64,000 nt of DNA from Catenuloplanes niger (GTDB lineage Bacteria > Actinomycetota > Actinomycetes > Mycobacteriales > Micromonosporaceae). The stretch's first letter is position 1; each line of letters starts with the position of its first letter. The position numbers and the translations under genes were made by a program. Under the pieces are notes generated by a model that had not been told where the DNA came from, did no database searches, and was given only the letters and a program-made list of their open reading frames with translations. Of the stretch, positions 26,366-34,667 are shown in pieces. The stretch covers positions 6,643,001-6,707,000 of the forward strand of contig NZ_JAVDYC010000001.1 of NCBI RefSeq assembly GCF_031458255.1. The letters are read 5' to 3'.

Positions 26366-27421
26366 TCAGACCGCGACGACGTCCGCGACCACGCACGCGA
26401 TGTTGTCCGGTGCACCGCGGTCGTAGGTCAGCGCGATCAGGGCGTCGACGGTCTCCGCCGGAGTGCCGGGAGCGCGGAGCGTGGCCTCCAGCGCGTCCGG
26501 TTCGACGACCGCCGAGAGGCCGTCGGAGCACAGGAGGTAGCGGTCGCCCGGGTGTGCGGTGTGCAGCGACAGGTCGGGGGTGGCGTCGTGCCCCAGCGCC
26601 CGGACCAGCAGCGCGCGCTGCGGATGCGAGCGGGCCTCCTCGGCGCTGAGCCGGCCCTCGGACACCAGCGACTGGACGTACGTATGGTCCGCCGTGATCC
26701 GGAACAGTGTCCCCTCGCGGAGCAGGTAGGCCCGGGAGTCGCCGACGTGCACCAGGGCCAGTTCGGAACCGGACCAGAGCAGCGCGGTGAGCGTGGTGAT
26801 CGAGTCCGGCCCGTCCGCGGACCGGATCGCCTCGTCGGCGGAGCCGATCGCCTCGGACAGCGCGTTGAGCAGGGTGCCGGCCGGCAGGTCGGCGGATTCG
26901 AGCGGCTTCAGCGCCTCGATCGCGGTGGTGCTGGCGCGCCGGCCGAGCGGGCCGCGCATGCCGTCCGCGACCGCGAGCAGGCGGGTGCCGGCGTACGCGG
27001 CGTCCTCGTTGGTGTCCCGCTCGCGGCCCGCGTCGGTGCGGGCGGCGTAGCGGATGCCGAGGGCGGTGGATCGGTCTGACATGGGGGAACCCCTTCCCGA
27101 CAGGTAGTCGACGAGGAAGGTGGCGAGCTGCTCGCGGGCCTGGGCCTCCCGGGCGATCCGGTCCCGGAACGCGGCGACCGCCTCGGCGGCGGCCGGCGGC
27201 GGCAGTGCGCAGACCTCGCGGATGCGGGCCAGCGGCATGCCGAGCCGGCGTAGCCAGGCGACCAGCCGTGCGCGTTCCAGCTGCTCGGGGGCGTAGCGCC
27301 GGTAGCCGGACGACGGATCCACCACGGCCGGTGGCAGCAGGCCGAGGTCGTCGTAGAGCCGCAGCGCCTTGGGCGAGAGCCGGCTCAGCCGGGCGAACGC
27401 CCCGATGGTCAGCAGGGACAC
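26366..27421 (-). CDS. MerR-family HTH fused to PP2C-type protein phosphatase
   Basis: A 351-residue fusion. Residues 1-70 form a MerR winged helix (LTIGAFARLSRLSPKALRLY, DDLGLLPP, GYRRYAPEQLERA); about 70-105 is the linker helix. Residues about 120-350 form a PPM/PP2C phosphatase with RDTNEDAAY, LAVADGMRG, LVHVGDSRAYLLREG, DHTYVQSLV, LLCSDGLS and APDNIACVV, so the metal-binding aspartates look present. It may couple DNA binding to dephosphorylation, or use the HTH as a sensor; role inferred. GTG at 27421 is 11 bases from GAGGAGG. Confidence 0.82.
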   Translation of the reverse strand: MSLLTIGAFARLSRLSPKALRLYDDLGLLPPAVVDPSSGYRRYAPEQLERARLVAWLRRLGMPLARIREVCALPPPAAAEAVAAFRDRIAREAQAREQLATFLVDYLSGRGSPMSDRSTALGIRYAARTDAGRERDTNEDAAYAGTRLLAVADGMRGPLGRRASTTAIEALKPLESADLPAGTLLNALSEAIGSADEAIRSADGPDSITTLTALLWSGSELALVHVGDSRAYLLREGTLFRITADHTYVQSLVSEGRLSAEEARSHPQRALLVRALGHDATPDLSLHTAHPGDRYLLCSDGLSAVVEPDALEATLRAPGTPAETVDALIALTYDRGAPDNIACVVADVVAV

Positions 27422-27439
27422 GAGCGGGTGCACCTCCTC

Positions 27440-27469
27440 CTCGTGCCGGCCGTCCCGGGCCGGCACGAG
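27440..27469 (-). terminator. Hairpin between lipoprotein and MerR-PP2C genes
   Basis: CTCGTGCCGGCC and GGCCGGCACGAG form a perfect 12-bp stem around GTCCCG, 31 bp after the lipoprotein stop. No T-run follows and the ribosome site of the next gene is adjacent, so it may be a leader structure instead of a terminator. Confidence 0.5.
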
Positions 27470-27500
27470 AAGGAGAATGCGGGTTTCCCCACGGTGAAGG

Positions 27501-28430
27501 TCAAGCCTTCTTCATCAGGTCGGCGCAGCCGTGCTCGTCGGGCAGGAGCGGGCGGAGCTGGACGGTGTACTTCGTGCCGGCCGACGTCCACGGCGTGATC
27601 GCGGTGGCGCTCTCCGCGGCGGCGAGCACGTCCTTGGCGGTCTGCGCCTCCGCGCTCACGCACCCGGTGTCGAGGCCCTCGCCGAGCGGCGTGCCGGGCA
27701 GTGCCGGGCCGGGCCACGCCTTCTCGGTCTGCACGGGGTCGCCCTCGGCCTGCTGGAACGGCATGGCGATGCCGGCGATCTCGGCGGGCTGGTAGTCGAC
27801 CGGCTCCTTGACCCGGCTCGGGCCGAGCGTGGTCTCCAGGTCCTGCAGCGCGGTGATGAGGCCGCTGAGCAGCTCGCGGTCGCGGACCTGGTCGGCGGCG
27901 AGGCCGTCCGCGGCGCCGGCGGCCTCGACCAGCGCGTACGCCTCGACGGTCTGCACGCCCTGCTCGGTCAGCAGCGTGAAGCGGGTGGTCTGCGCGTCCG
28001 CGACGCCGGGCCGGCCGAGGTCGACGCCGTTCTGCACGCCGGCGGAGCGGGCGCGCTCGACGAGCACGTTGACGTCGGCGGCCTCGACGTACTGCACCTG
28101 CAGGTTCGGCAGCGCGGGGCCCGGGTACTGCCGCGTGGTCGGCCCCTCGGTGATCACGCGGCCGTCCGCGTACACACTGATCATCGGGAGCCGGGTGGCG
28201 AGCATGGCCGGCGTGACGTAGCCACCGGTGTAGTCGACGCGCAGGACGAGCGTGCTGCCGGTGATCTCCGGGATGTCGCCGGTCGGTCCGGCGGCGCCCG
28301 AGGAGGCGGACGCGGAGCCGGCGGCACCCTGGGCGGCGCTGTTCGAGTTCGCGCAGGCGCCGGTCAGCAGGAGGGTGGCGGCCGCGGCGCCGCCGAGGAG
28401 GGCGCGCGCGGGACGGGTGAGTGTCGGCAT
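27501..28430 (-). CDS. Predicted lipoprotein of unknown function
   Basis: A 309-residue exported protein. The N-terminus is a lipoprotein signal (LTRPARALLGGAAAATLLLT) with lipobox TGAC, cysteine at residue 26, followed by a Ser/Ala-rich spacer. The mature part begins with EITGSTLVLRVDYTGGYV and includes a putative WPGPALPGTPLGEG turn, two further cysteines (GCVSAEA and HGCADL) that could form a disulfide, and no enzyme motif I recognise. Codon use is like its neighbours. It lies 40 bp downstream of the SRPBCC gene and may be co-transcribed with it. Confidence 0.75.
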   Translation of the reverse strand: MPTLTRPARALLGGAAAATLLLTGACANSNSAAQGAAGSASASSGAAGPTGDIPEITGSTLVLRVDYTGGYVTPAMLATRLPMISVYADGRVITEGPTTRQYPGPALPNLQVQYVEAADVNVLVERARSAGVQNGVDLGRPGVADAQTTRFTLLTEQGVQTVEAYALVEAAGAADGLAADQVRDRELLSGLITALQDLETTLGPSRVKEPVDYQPAEIAGIAMPFQQAEGDPVQTEKAWPGPALPGTPLGEGLDTGCVSAEAQTAKDVLAAAESATAITPWTSAGTKYTVQLRPLLPDEHGCADLMKKA

Positions 28431-28469
28431 GACCTGTATGACGAGCGGAGCCGGGTACGGGTTCCGCCG

Positions 28470-28931
28470 TTATGAGTGGGTTTTCTCCGCCGCGGCCTTC
28501 TGCCGGGCCGCGACGTCGGAGAGCCGGCGCAGCGACTCCCGGTTGCGCTGGTGCAGGACCAGGTCGTTCAGCTTGGTGTGCGCCCATTTGAACGGGCCGG
28601 CCACCGGTTCCTCGACGAACGTGATGTGCGTTGCATCGGTGCCGTGCGGTGCGAGCGTCATGCTGACGACCGCCTCGCCGACCGGCCACAGACCGACGCG
28701 CAGCACCAGCCGCCGCTCCGGTTCCGACTCGAGCACCCGGGAGCCGTCGTGCAGCGAGAACGGCCACGGGCCGGCCTTGTGGAACAGGCGCGAGCCGGGC
28801 GCGGGCCAGTTCTGGTCGACGTCGCGGATGTGCACGGTGCCGACCACCCAGTCGCTGTACGTCCAGCCGTCCGCGAGTGCCGCCCACACCTGCTTCGGTG
28901 TTGCGGGGATGACCTGCTCGACCTTCGCCAT
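28470..28931 (-). CDS. SRPBCC family protein
   Basis: A 153-residue helix-grip domain protein. It has the family start VEQVIPATPKQVWAALADG, with YSDWVVGTVHIRDVD as the first strands and RLVLRVGLWPVGEAVVSMTL in the core, and a long C-terminal helix (NDLVLHQRNRESLRRLSDVA) ending in a Lys/Glu tail. Likely binds a hydrophobic ligand; not an enzyme of known type. The ATG is the first possible start after a stop-rich leader. It is divergent from the glycosyltransferase gene (92 bp between starts). Confidence 0.78.
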   Translation of the reverse strand: MAKVEQVIPATPKQVWAALADGWTYSDWVVGTVHIRDVDQNWPAPGSRLFHKAGPWPFSLHDGSRVLESEPERRLVLRVGLWPVGEAVVSMTLAPHGTDATHITFVEEPVAGPFKWAHTKLNDLVLHQRNRESLRRLSDVAARQKAAAEKTHS

Positions 28932-29023
28932 GCAGGGCGGATACCCCGTACCGGGCCGCGACTAACCGCAGTTGTTCCGGTAACCTGCTCAAAATATCCC
29001 CTAAAAGGGGAATAATTGTATTT

Positions 29024-30034
29024 ATGCGTATCGCGATGGTGGCCGCCGGAACGGGGGCCGGTGCACTCTCGGCCGCGCTCCGCCGCCTCGGGCACGACGT
29101 GCGCGAGTACGACGCCGCCGGCAAGCGCGCGGGTGAGCGGCTCGGCGCGACCTGGGCGGACGGTGCCGACTGGGCGCCGGAGGTGATCCACGCGCACGGG
29201 TGGGCGGCCGGCGTCGCCGCGCTCGCGTCCGGCGCGGCCCCGCTGGTCCAGTCCTTCCACGGTCTCAGCACGCCCGGACCGGTCACCGCGGACACCGACG
29301 AACGCCGCACCTACGAGCGCCTGCTCTGCCGCGTCGCCGACCGGATCATCGCCGGCTCCACCGACGAGGCCGGTGACCTGCTGCGGCTCGGCGTACCGCG
29401 CGGCCGGATCACGCTGGTCCCGCCCGGCGTCGACTGTGACCTGTTCACGCCGGTCGGCGACCCGATGCCCCGGGTACGCCCGCGGGTGCTCGCGGTCGCG
29501 GACGGCGCCGCCTGGGCCGGTGACCTGGTCCGCGCGATGCGGATGGTGCCGGACGCGGAGGCGGTCGTCCTCGGCGGGCCGCCCGACCTGACCGACCTGG
29601 CCGAGCGCTGCCGTGTCGCCGACCGGGTCGTGCCGCACCGCGCCGTGCCGCACGACGAGCTCCCCGCGTGGTACCGCTCCGCCGACGTGGCGGTCTGCGC
29701 ACCCTGGCGCGACCCGTCCGGTAGCGCGCCGATCGAGGCGATGGCGTGCGGCGTGCCCGTGGTCGGCACCGCGACCGGCCTGGTCCGGGACGCGGTGATC
29801 GACGGGCTGACCGGCGAACTGGTGCCGCCGCGGGACCCGCGCGCGCTCGGCATGGCGATCCGCGCGCTGCTCGCCGACAACGTGCGCCGGTTCACCGCCG
29901 CCACCGCCGCGCTGGACCGCGCCCGCCAGGTGTACCCGTGGCAGCGCGTCGCCGACCGTACCGCCGTGGTGTGTCTCGAGGCCTGTGGCCAGGTGGTGCC
30001 GGTCGTGGCGGAAGAGCTGTCCGTGCCGTCCTGA
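29024..30034 (+). CDS. GT4-family glycosyltransferase
   Basis: A 336-residue GT-B glycosyltransferase. The N-terminal domain (about 1-150) begins RIAMVAAGTGAGALSAALRR and has IHAHGWAAGVAA; the C-terminal nucleotide-binding domain carries RDPSGSAPIEAMACGVPVVG, where the usual E-x7-E is D-x7-E. VPPGVDCDLFTP is the common GT4 linker. Donor and acceptor unknown; no exopolysaccharide or antibiotic genes adjoin. The leader is AT-rich with CCCCTAAAAGGGG at 28998-29010, whose AAGGGG half could be the ribosome site 13 bases from the ATG. Confidence 0.83.
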   Translation: MRIAMVAAGTGAGALSAALRRLGHDVREYDAAGKRAGERLGATWADGADWAPEVIHAHGWAAGVAALASGAAPLVQSFHGLSTPGPVTADTDERRTYERLLCRVADRIIAGSTDEAGDLLRLGVPRGRITLVPPGVDCDLFTPVGDPMPRVRPRVLAVADGAAWAGDLVRAMRMVPDAEAVVLGGPPDLTDLAERCRVADRVVPHRAVPHDELPAWYRSADVAVCAPWRDPSGSAPIEAMACGVPVVGTATGLVRDAVIDGLTGELVPPRDPRALGMAIRALLADNVRRFTAATAALDRARQVYPWQRVADRTAVVCLEACGQVVPVVAEELSVPS

Positions 30035-30064
30035 GCCCGGACCGGCGACGCTACCCGGCACCCG

Positions 30065-30101
30065 GCGGCCTCCCCACCGGTGCCGGCGTGCCGGAGGCCG
30101 C
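30065..30101. terminator. Hairpin between convergent genes
   Basis: GCGGCCTCC pairs perfectly with GGAGGCCGC over a 19-base loop that itself can pair (CACCGG/CCGGCGTG). It lies 31 bp after the glycosyltransferase stop. The stretch to 30208 is otherwise GC-rich repeats of GGACC/CCGG with nothing coding. Confidence 0.5.
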
Positions 30102-30208
30102 GTCCGGAAGCCGGACGCCCCGGCCGGGACCCGGACCCGGACGTCAGGACCGGAACTCGGGGCCGGACGCCCGGGGCAAGACGCCGGGCCGGAACCGGAG
30201 GGGCGGGG

Positions 30209-31198
30209 TCAGCGCCGCGGGCGGGCCCGCTGCGGAGTGGTGCCGGACCAGGAGCGGAAGGCGCGGTAGAACGAACCGGGGTCGTCGTAGCCGAGGAGGA
30301 ACGCGATCTCGGTGGCCGAGACGTCCGGGCGGTCCAGGTAGGCGCGGGCGAGCGCGTGCCGCGTACCGTCGAGCACGCGCTGGAACGTGGTGTGTTCCGC
30401 GGCCAGGCGGCGTTGCAGCGTGCGGCCGCTCAGCGCCAGCCGGCGGGCGACCGCGGTCGCGGTGCCCTCGCCGGCCGGCAGCAGCTCGATCAGCACGGCC
30501 CGCACCCGCTCCGCGGTCGACTCGGCGCGCTCCAGGTCGGCCAGGCGGCGGCGCAGGTCCGGCGCGAAGACCCGCCACATCTCCGCGTTCTCGGTCAGGA
30601 ACGGGCGGCGCGCGTCGTGGGCGGCGAAGACGACCTCGGCCTCGGTCCCGCGTCGGAACGGCACGCCGAGGAAGTCCCGCCACGCCTCGGCGACGGCGCC
30701 CGCCGGCGGATCCGGCGTCGTGAACCGGGCCGGCACGACCCGGGTGCGGGTGGCGATCCGGGCCAGCGCCACCCAGACGGCCAGCTCGTACGCGACGAGG
30801 CCGGGCGGTGGCACCGGCACGGCCGGCCACCGCATGGTCAGCCGCAGCTCGTCGCCGGGCGCGATGAGCACCCGCTGCGGCCCGATCAGGCGTTTGTGTG
30901 CCGCGATCCGCTCCGCCGCGCGGCGCAGGTGCGGACTGCACAGCGCCGCGAAGATCGGCGGGTGGAACGTCTCCGTGCTCATCCGCTCGGCCGCCCGCAC
31001 CGGGAACGCCGGATCGCCGGAGATCTCCGCCATCGCGGTCCAGCAGTGGAAGAACTGCTCGGGCGTGACCGTCACCGGACCGCGCACGAACAGGTCGCCG
31101 GGCAACCCGGCGGCCCGCAGCACCGGGCCGGCCGGTATGCCGAGATCCGCGAACATCACCGCGATCGCCGGGCTGAGCGTGTATCCGGCCGGGCTCAC
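30209..31198 (-). CDS. AraC-family transcriptional regulator (Arabinose_bd + HTH_18)
   Basis: A 329-residue regulator. The N-terminal ligand domain (about 10-200) is of the PF12625 type seen in OruR/ArgR-like AraC proteins (GLPGDLFVRGPVTVTPEQFF). The C-terminal double HTH (about 235-325) has TATAVARRLALSGRTLQRRL and ATEIAFLLGYDDPGSFYRAF, then WSGTTPQ. The GTG at 31198 overlaps the stop of the SDR gene as GTGA, a sign of translational coupling; it probably controls the SDR or a linked pathway. Confidence 0.87.
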   Translation of the reverse strand: MSPAGYTLSPAIAVMFADLGIPAGPVLRAAGLPGDLFVRGPVTVTPEQFFHCWTAMAEISGDPAFPVRAAERMSTETFHPPIFAALCSPHLRRAAERIAAHKRLIGPQRVLIAPGDELRLTMRWPAVPVPPPGLVAYELAVWVALARIATRTRVVPARFTTPDPPAGAVAEAWRDFLGVPFRRGTEAEVVFAAHDARRPFLTENAEMWRVFAPDLRRRLADLERAESTAERVRAVLIELLPAGEGTATAVARRLALSGRTLQRRLAAEHTTFQRVLDGTRHALARAYLDRPDVSATEIAFLLGYDDPGSFYRAFRSWSGTTPQRARPRR

Positions 31199-32133
31199 GG
31201 GTGCGCTGCCGGCCGGTCCAGCGCGCGGGCCACGTCGACGTCGAGGCCGGTCGCGTCGCGGGAGAACTCCCACAGCGCGCGGATCGCGCGGCCGGCGCCC
31301 GGCCGGATCAGCCGGCGCGCGACGGGCGGGCCGGAGATCTGCCGGCGCGGGCCGACCATGGTGCCGCCGTCGACGCGCGGATCGGTCGCGGCACGCAGCT
31401 GGCTCAGCGCGCCGCGCTCCACGGTCATGCCGAGTCTGCGCGCCATCGGGAACATGATGGCACCGCGCGGTCCGGCTCCGGTGGCGCGGTCCATCAGGTC
31501 GGAGTTCGCGAAGCCCGGGTGCGCGGTGACCGCCCGGGCGGATCGGCCGGCGGCCCGGAACTGGCGGTCCAGTCCCTGCGCGAAGTGCCGGTTGGCGAGC
31601 TTGGAGTCGTCGTAGGCGCGCCAGCCCCCGTACCCCGGCCTGCTCGTGGTTTTGGGGTCGAGCGGCCGCCCGAAGTGCTGCGCGCCGCTGGTCAGCGTCA
31701 CCACCCGCGCACCGGGCGTGCGGGCGATCGCCGGGAGCAGGTGCGCGGTGAGCGCCCAGTGCCCGAGGTGGTTGACGCCGAGGTGGATCTCGAATCCGTC
31801 CGCCGTGGTGGCCGGCGGCACCGCCATCACGCCCGCGTTGTTGATCAGCAGGTCGATCGTGCGGTGCGCGGCCAGGATCTCGCCGGCCGCGCGCGCGACG
31901 GAGGCCAGCTCGGCCAGGTCGAGCGGCACGACGTCGACGACGGCGTCCGGGTGGGCGGCCAGGATCCGGTCGCGGGCCGGCAGTGCCCGGGCCCGGCTGC
32001 GCGCCGCCATGATCACGTGAGCGCCGCGGGCCGCGAGCGCGGTGGCGGTCACCAGGCCGAGCCCGCCGCTGCCGCCCGTCACGACCGCCACGCGTCCGGC
32101 CTGAGCCGGGATGTCCGCCGTCGACCAGGCCAT
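31195..32133 (-). CDS. SDR-family NAD(P)-dependent oxidoreductase
   Basis: A 312-residue short-chain dehydrogenase of the retinol-dehydrogenase/protochlorophyllide-reductase-like type. Cofactor motif VVTGGSGGLGLVTA, LINNAGVMA, the catalytic serine in VTLTSGAQ, and YDDSKLAN as Y-x3-K. The C-terminal 60 residues (DGGTMVGPRRQISGPP) are the extension seen in this subgroup. A clear GGAGG site precedes the ATG. It is the first gene of a two-gene unit with an AraC regulator. Substrate unknown. Confidence 0.87.
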   Translation of the reverse strand: MAWSTADIPAQAGRVAVVTGGSGGLGLVTATALAARGAHVIMAARSRARALPARDRILAAHPDAVVDVVPLDLAELASVARAAGEILAAHRTIDLLINNAGVMAVPPATTADGFEIHLGVNHLGHWALTAHLLPAIARTPGARVVTLTSGAQHFGRPLDPKTTSRPGYGGWRAYDDSKLANRHFAQGLDRQFRAAGRSARAVTAHPGFANSDLMDRATGAGPRGAIMFPMARRLGMTVERGALSQLRAATDPRVDGGTMVGPRRQISGPPVARRLIRPGAGRAIRALWEFSRDATGLDVDVARALDRPAAHP

Positions 32134-32239
32134 GTTCGCTACCTCCGGGGGAGTGGTTCGCCGTCCCGGACGACGCTATGGATCCCGGAAGCCGCGCACA
32201 GTGGCAGAACGCGCCGTGCTGGTGCCCGATCGCGCCGGC

Positions 32240-32887
32240 TCAGGCGGGGGCGGCGATCGCCTTCTCCCAGCCGGGGGCCAGCGTGACGCCGTACTGCAGG
32301 GGCGGCACGTCCGCGTCGGGATAGGTGATGCCGAGGTGGCGCCAGAAGTCGACGAAGACCCAGGAGTCGGTGAGCGCGTACTCGTCGTCCGGGTGGGCCC
32401 GCCGCTCGTCGTCGGCGTCCAGATCCTCCTCGGTGACCGGCGTCAGGTAGTCGGTGATCTCACCGGCCTCGACGCCGAAGACGCCGGCCACGGTCGCCGG
32501 GTCGGAGTTCCAGCGGTGCTCGGTGCCGGACTCCTCCTCGAAGTAGTCCGGGCGGGACGTGAACCGGTCGCGCTCCTGGCCGGACTCGAAGACCAGATGG
32601 CTCCAGAAGTCGTCCTCGAACGCGGAGACGCAGCTGGCCACGGTGCCGAGCCGGAGGCTGACCGCGCGGGCGATCTCGACCGCGGCCTCCGCGCCGGTGC
32701 TCGGCCACATCACCACGGTCCAGCCGTCCAGCGGCTCGAACACGTCCACCTGGTTCTCGACCTCACCGGTGGTCGCGGCGCCGAGTCGCGCCTCCACGCC
32801 GCATTCCGCGGCGTACGCGACGACCAGCCGCGCCACCTCACCGGCGTCGTCGTGCCGGAAGGCGCCGAGCTCCTTGACACCGCTCAC
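32240..32887 (-). CDS. Hypothetical protein, acidic
   Basis: A 215-residue soluble, acidic protein not recognised as a known family. The N-terminal half alternates strands and helices (RLVVAYAAECGVEARLGAAT, then DGWTVVMWP) and the C-terminal half is Asp/Glu-rich (TEEDLDADDERRAHPDDEY) with aromatic patches (SWVFVDFWRHLGITYPD). No signal peptide. The GTG start has GGAGGGGG nine bases upstream. It could be an immunity or small regulatory protein by general shape, but no partner toxin is adjacent. Confidence 0.6.
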   Translation of the reverse strand: MSGVKELGAFRHDDAGEVARLVVAYAAECGVEARLGAATTGEVENQVDVFEPLDGWTVVMWPSTGAEAAVEIARAVSLRLGTVASCVSAFEDDFWSHLVFESGQERDRFTSRPDYFEEESGTEHRWNSDPATVAGVFGVEAGEITDYLTPVTEEDLDADDERRAHPDDEYALTDSWVFVDFWRHLGITYPDADVPPLQYGVTLAPGWEKAIAAPA

Positions 32888-32932
32888 GGTTGGCCCCCTC
32901 CGTCTCGACCTCGCCTCATCGTATGAGGCGAT

Positions 32933-33202
32933 TCATGGCGATTTCAGGGATTTGCCGGACCGGTCGCGTCGATAACAGCCGCGACGTCGGCGGGCGGCGG
33001 GTAGGGGCGCTCGGGTGGCAACAGCCATCATCCAGCGGAATGATGGCTTGATCCAGGTCATCCGGCCGGGACGGAACGGTGGCACGAAATGGCCGGCCGC
33101 GAGGGCCGGCAGCGCGATCTCCGGGGAATACGCCTGGTAGACCGTGATGGTTCGGTCGGTGAAGACCGCGCGGACCTGCCGGGCGGGGACGGTGTCGGAC
33201 AC
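32933..33202 (-). pseudogene. Truncated DUF4291 gene
   Basis: The first 55 codons read QVRAVFTDRTITVYQAYSPE, continue IALPALAAGHFVPPF and RMTWIKPSFRWMM, the exact pattern of the DUF4291 N-terminus. After WMM (about 33043) the expected YRSGW continuation is absent; instead the frame gives an Arg-rich tail (TRAPLPAARRRRGCYRR). The family is normally about 180-200 residues, so more than half is missing. No continuation was found in the other minus frames. The N-terminal piece looks intact, so truncation, not frameshift, is the simpler reading. Confidence 0.7.
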
Positions 33203-33249
33203 GGTCCGATGGTCGCCCGCCCGGCGCGGGAACACGATCGATTAACGGC

Positions 33250-33753
33250 TCAGGCGTTGAAGATCGCGGACAGTTCGTCCCGGAAGCGCCGCTCACCCTC
33301 GGTGACCACGTCGCCGCCGATGCCGAGGATGCCGCCGGTCGGCGCGGCCGTGACCACCTGCTCCGCGATCGTGACGAGCCAGTGCGTGTACGCCCCCGCC
33401 TGGCCCTCGTCCACCTTCTCCCGCAGCAGCGTGTTCGCCTGCCGCGCGCGGTCCAGGACGTCCGCGATGTAGACCGCCGGGTCGCTCGGCGTCAGCGTGG
33501 GCAGTTCCTCGCCCGCCTCCGGGTCACCCACGCGGGTGACCAGCTCGTTGGCGATCTCGGTGACCAGCCAGTTGCCGGACTCGCGCCCGGCCGCGATGCC
33601 CTCCAGGCCGGCCTGGTTCTCCTGCTGCGTGCGCCTGGAACCGTCCGACTCCGCGGCCGACGCGGCCGTCAGCACCGCGTGCGGAAGGCCCACGAGCAGG
33701 CCCCACTCCTGGTCGGAGAACCCGAGCTGGCTGAATACCGGCTGCTCCGTCAC
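33250..33753 (-). CDS. Hypothetical protein, helical
   Basis: A 167-residue soluble protein, mostly helical. It begins FSQLGFSDQEWGLLVGLPHA and includes WLVTEIANELVTRVGDPE, VLDRARQANTLLREKVDE and HWLVTIAEQVVTAAP, then a Gly-rich segment GGILGIGGDVVTEGE and a terminal helix. The pattern of regularly spaced helices and no cysteines suggests a small all-alpha domain. Family not recognised. The GTG start has GAGAGG upstream. It is separated from the DUF4291 remnant by 15 bp. Confidence 0.65.
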   Translation of the reverse strand: MTEQPVFSQLGFSDQEWGLLVGLPHAVLTAASAAESDGSRRTQQENQAGLEGIAAGRESGNWLVTEIANELVTRVGDPEAGEELPTLTPSDPAVYIADVLDRARQANTLLREKVDEGQAGAYTHWLVTIAEQVVTAAPTGGILGIGGDVVTEGERRFRDELSAIFNA

Positions 33754-33877
33754 TGTGACACCTCTCGGTTTTCATGGTGGGGGAAAGTCATGGAGGATCA
33801 TGCCAGTCTTACCCGGCCGCCGTGCGCGGGAACCCCGGTCACCGCGCCGTCCACTCGTCACGCAGCGTGCGCCGGGT

Positions 33878-34564
33878 TCAGGACAGCGCGTCGGTCACGG
33901 CGGTCTCGGTGCGGCCGAGGTGCACGGGTTCGCGGCCGGTGACGAGGTCCAGGACGGCCTTGACGTGAGCGAGGTGTTCGCGGGTGGCGGCCTGCCGCCA
34001 GTTCCCCGGGAAGATGTCACGGACCGTGTCGTCGCCGACGCCGGAGGTGTCGATGCCGAGCTCGCGGCAGAGCGCGACGGAGCGGGCGATGTGGAAGCTC
34101 TGGGTGACCACTATCGCGCGGTCCACACCGAAGATCTCCTTGGCCCGGAAACACGAGTCGTACGTGTCGAAGCCCGCGTAGTCGCGCACCACGTGCTCGG
34201 GCGGGACGCCGTTGCGGACCAGCCAGGCGTACATCGCGGTGGGCTCGTCGTACTCGCGGCGGCCGTTGTCCCCGGAGACCAGGATGGCCTGCACCTTGCC
34301 GGTCACGTAGAGCTGCCGGGCGGTCTCCAGCCGGGCGGCCAGGAAGTCGCCGGGCTCACCGGTGCGCAGCACCTGCGTGCCGAGCACCAGCGCGACCGGC
34401 GCGGCCGGGACCGACGCGATCGTGTGCACGTGCCCCTCGGCCCGGCCGCGGATCCAGTTCTCGCTGGCGACCACGGTGACGGTGGCGGTGATGCCCGTGG
34501 CGACGGCGATCAGCGCCACGCGCCACCAGGTGAACCAGGACACCAAGGAGAGAAGGCGTTTCAC
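33878..34564 (-). CDS. YdcF/SanA-like DUF218 membrane-associated protein
   Basis: A 228-residue protein with one N-terminal hydrophobic segment (about 12-34) followed by a DUF218 domain. Landmarks are VALVLGTQVLRTGEP, ARQLYVTGKVQAILVSGDNG, EPTAMYAWLVRNGVP, DYAGFDTYDSCFRAKEIFG and VVTQSFHIARSVALCRELG, as in SanA/vancomycin high-temperature exclusion proteins. These act at the envelope, possibly in peptidoglycan or lipid precursor handling. GTG start. It is a single gene, 103 bp from the amidase gene. Confidence 0.85.
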   Translation of the reverse strand: MKRLLSLVSWFTWWRVALIAVATGITATVTVVASENWIRGRAEGHVHTIASVPAAPVALVLGTQVLRTGEPGDFLAARLETARQLYVTGKVQAILVSGDNGRREYDEPTAMYAWLVRNGVPPEHVVRDYAGFDTYDSCFRAKEIFGVDRAIVVTQSFHIARSVALCRELGIDTSGVGDDTVRDIFPGNWRQAATREHLAHVKAVLDLVTGREPVHLGRTETAVTDALS

Positions 34565-34667
34565 CCTTCGAAGTATGCGTTACCTGATCACGTGGCCGGA
34601 TCGGACCGACGATCCGATGATCAGCCGGCCGGCACGGGCTCGGGTACGCCACGCACGCGGGTGTGTG

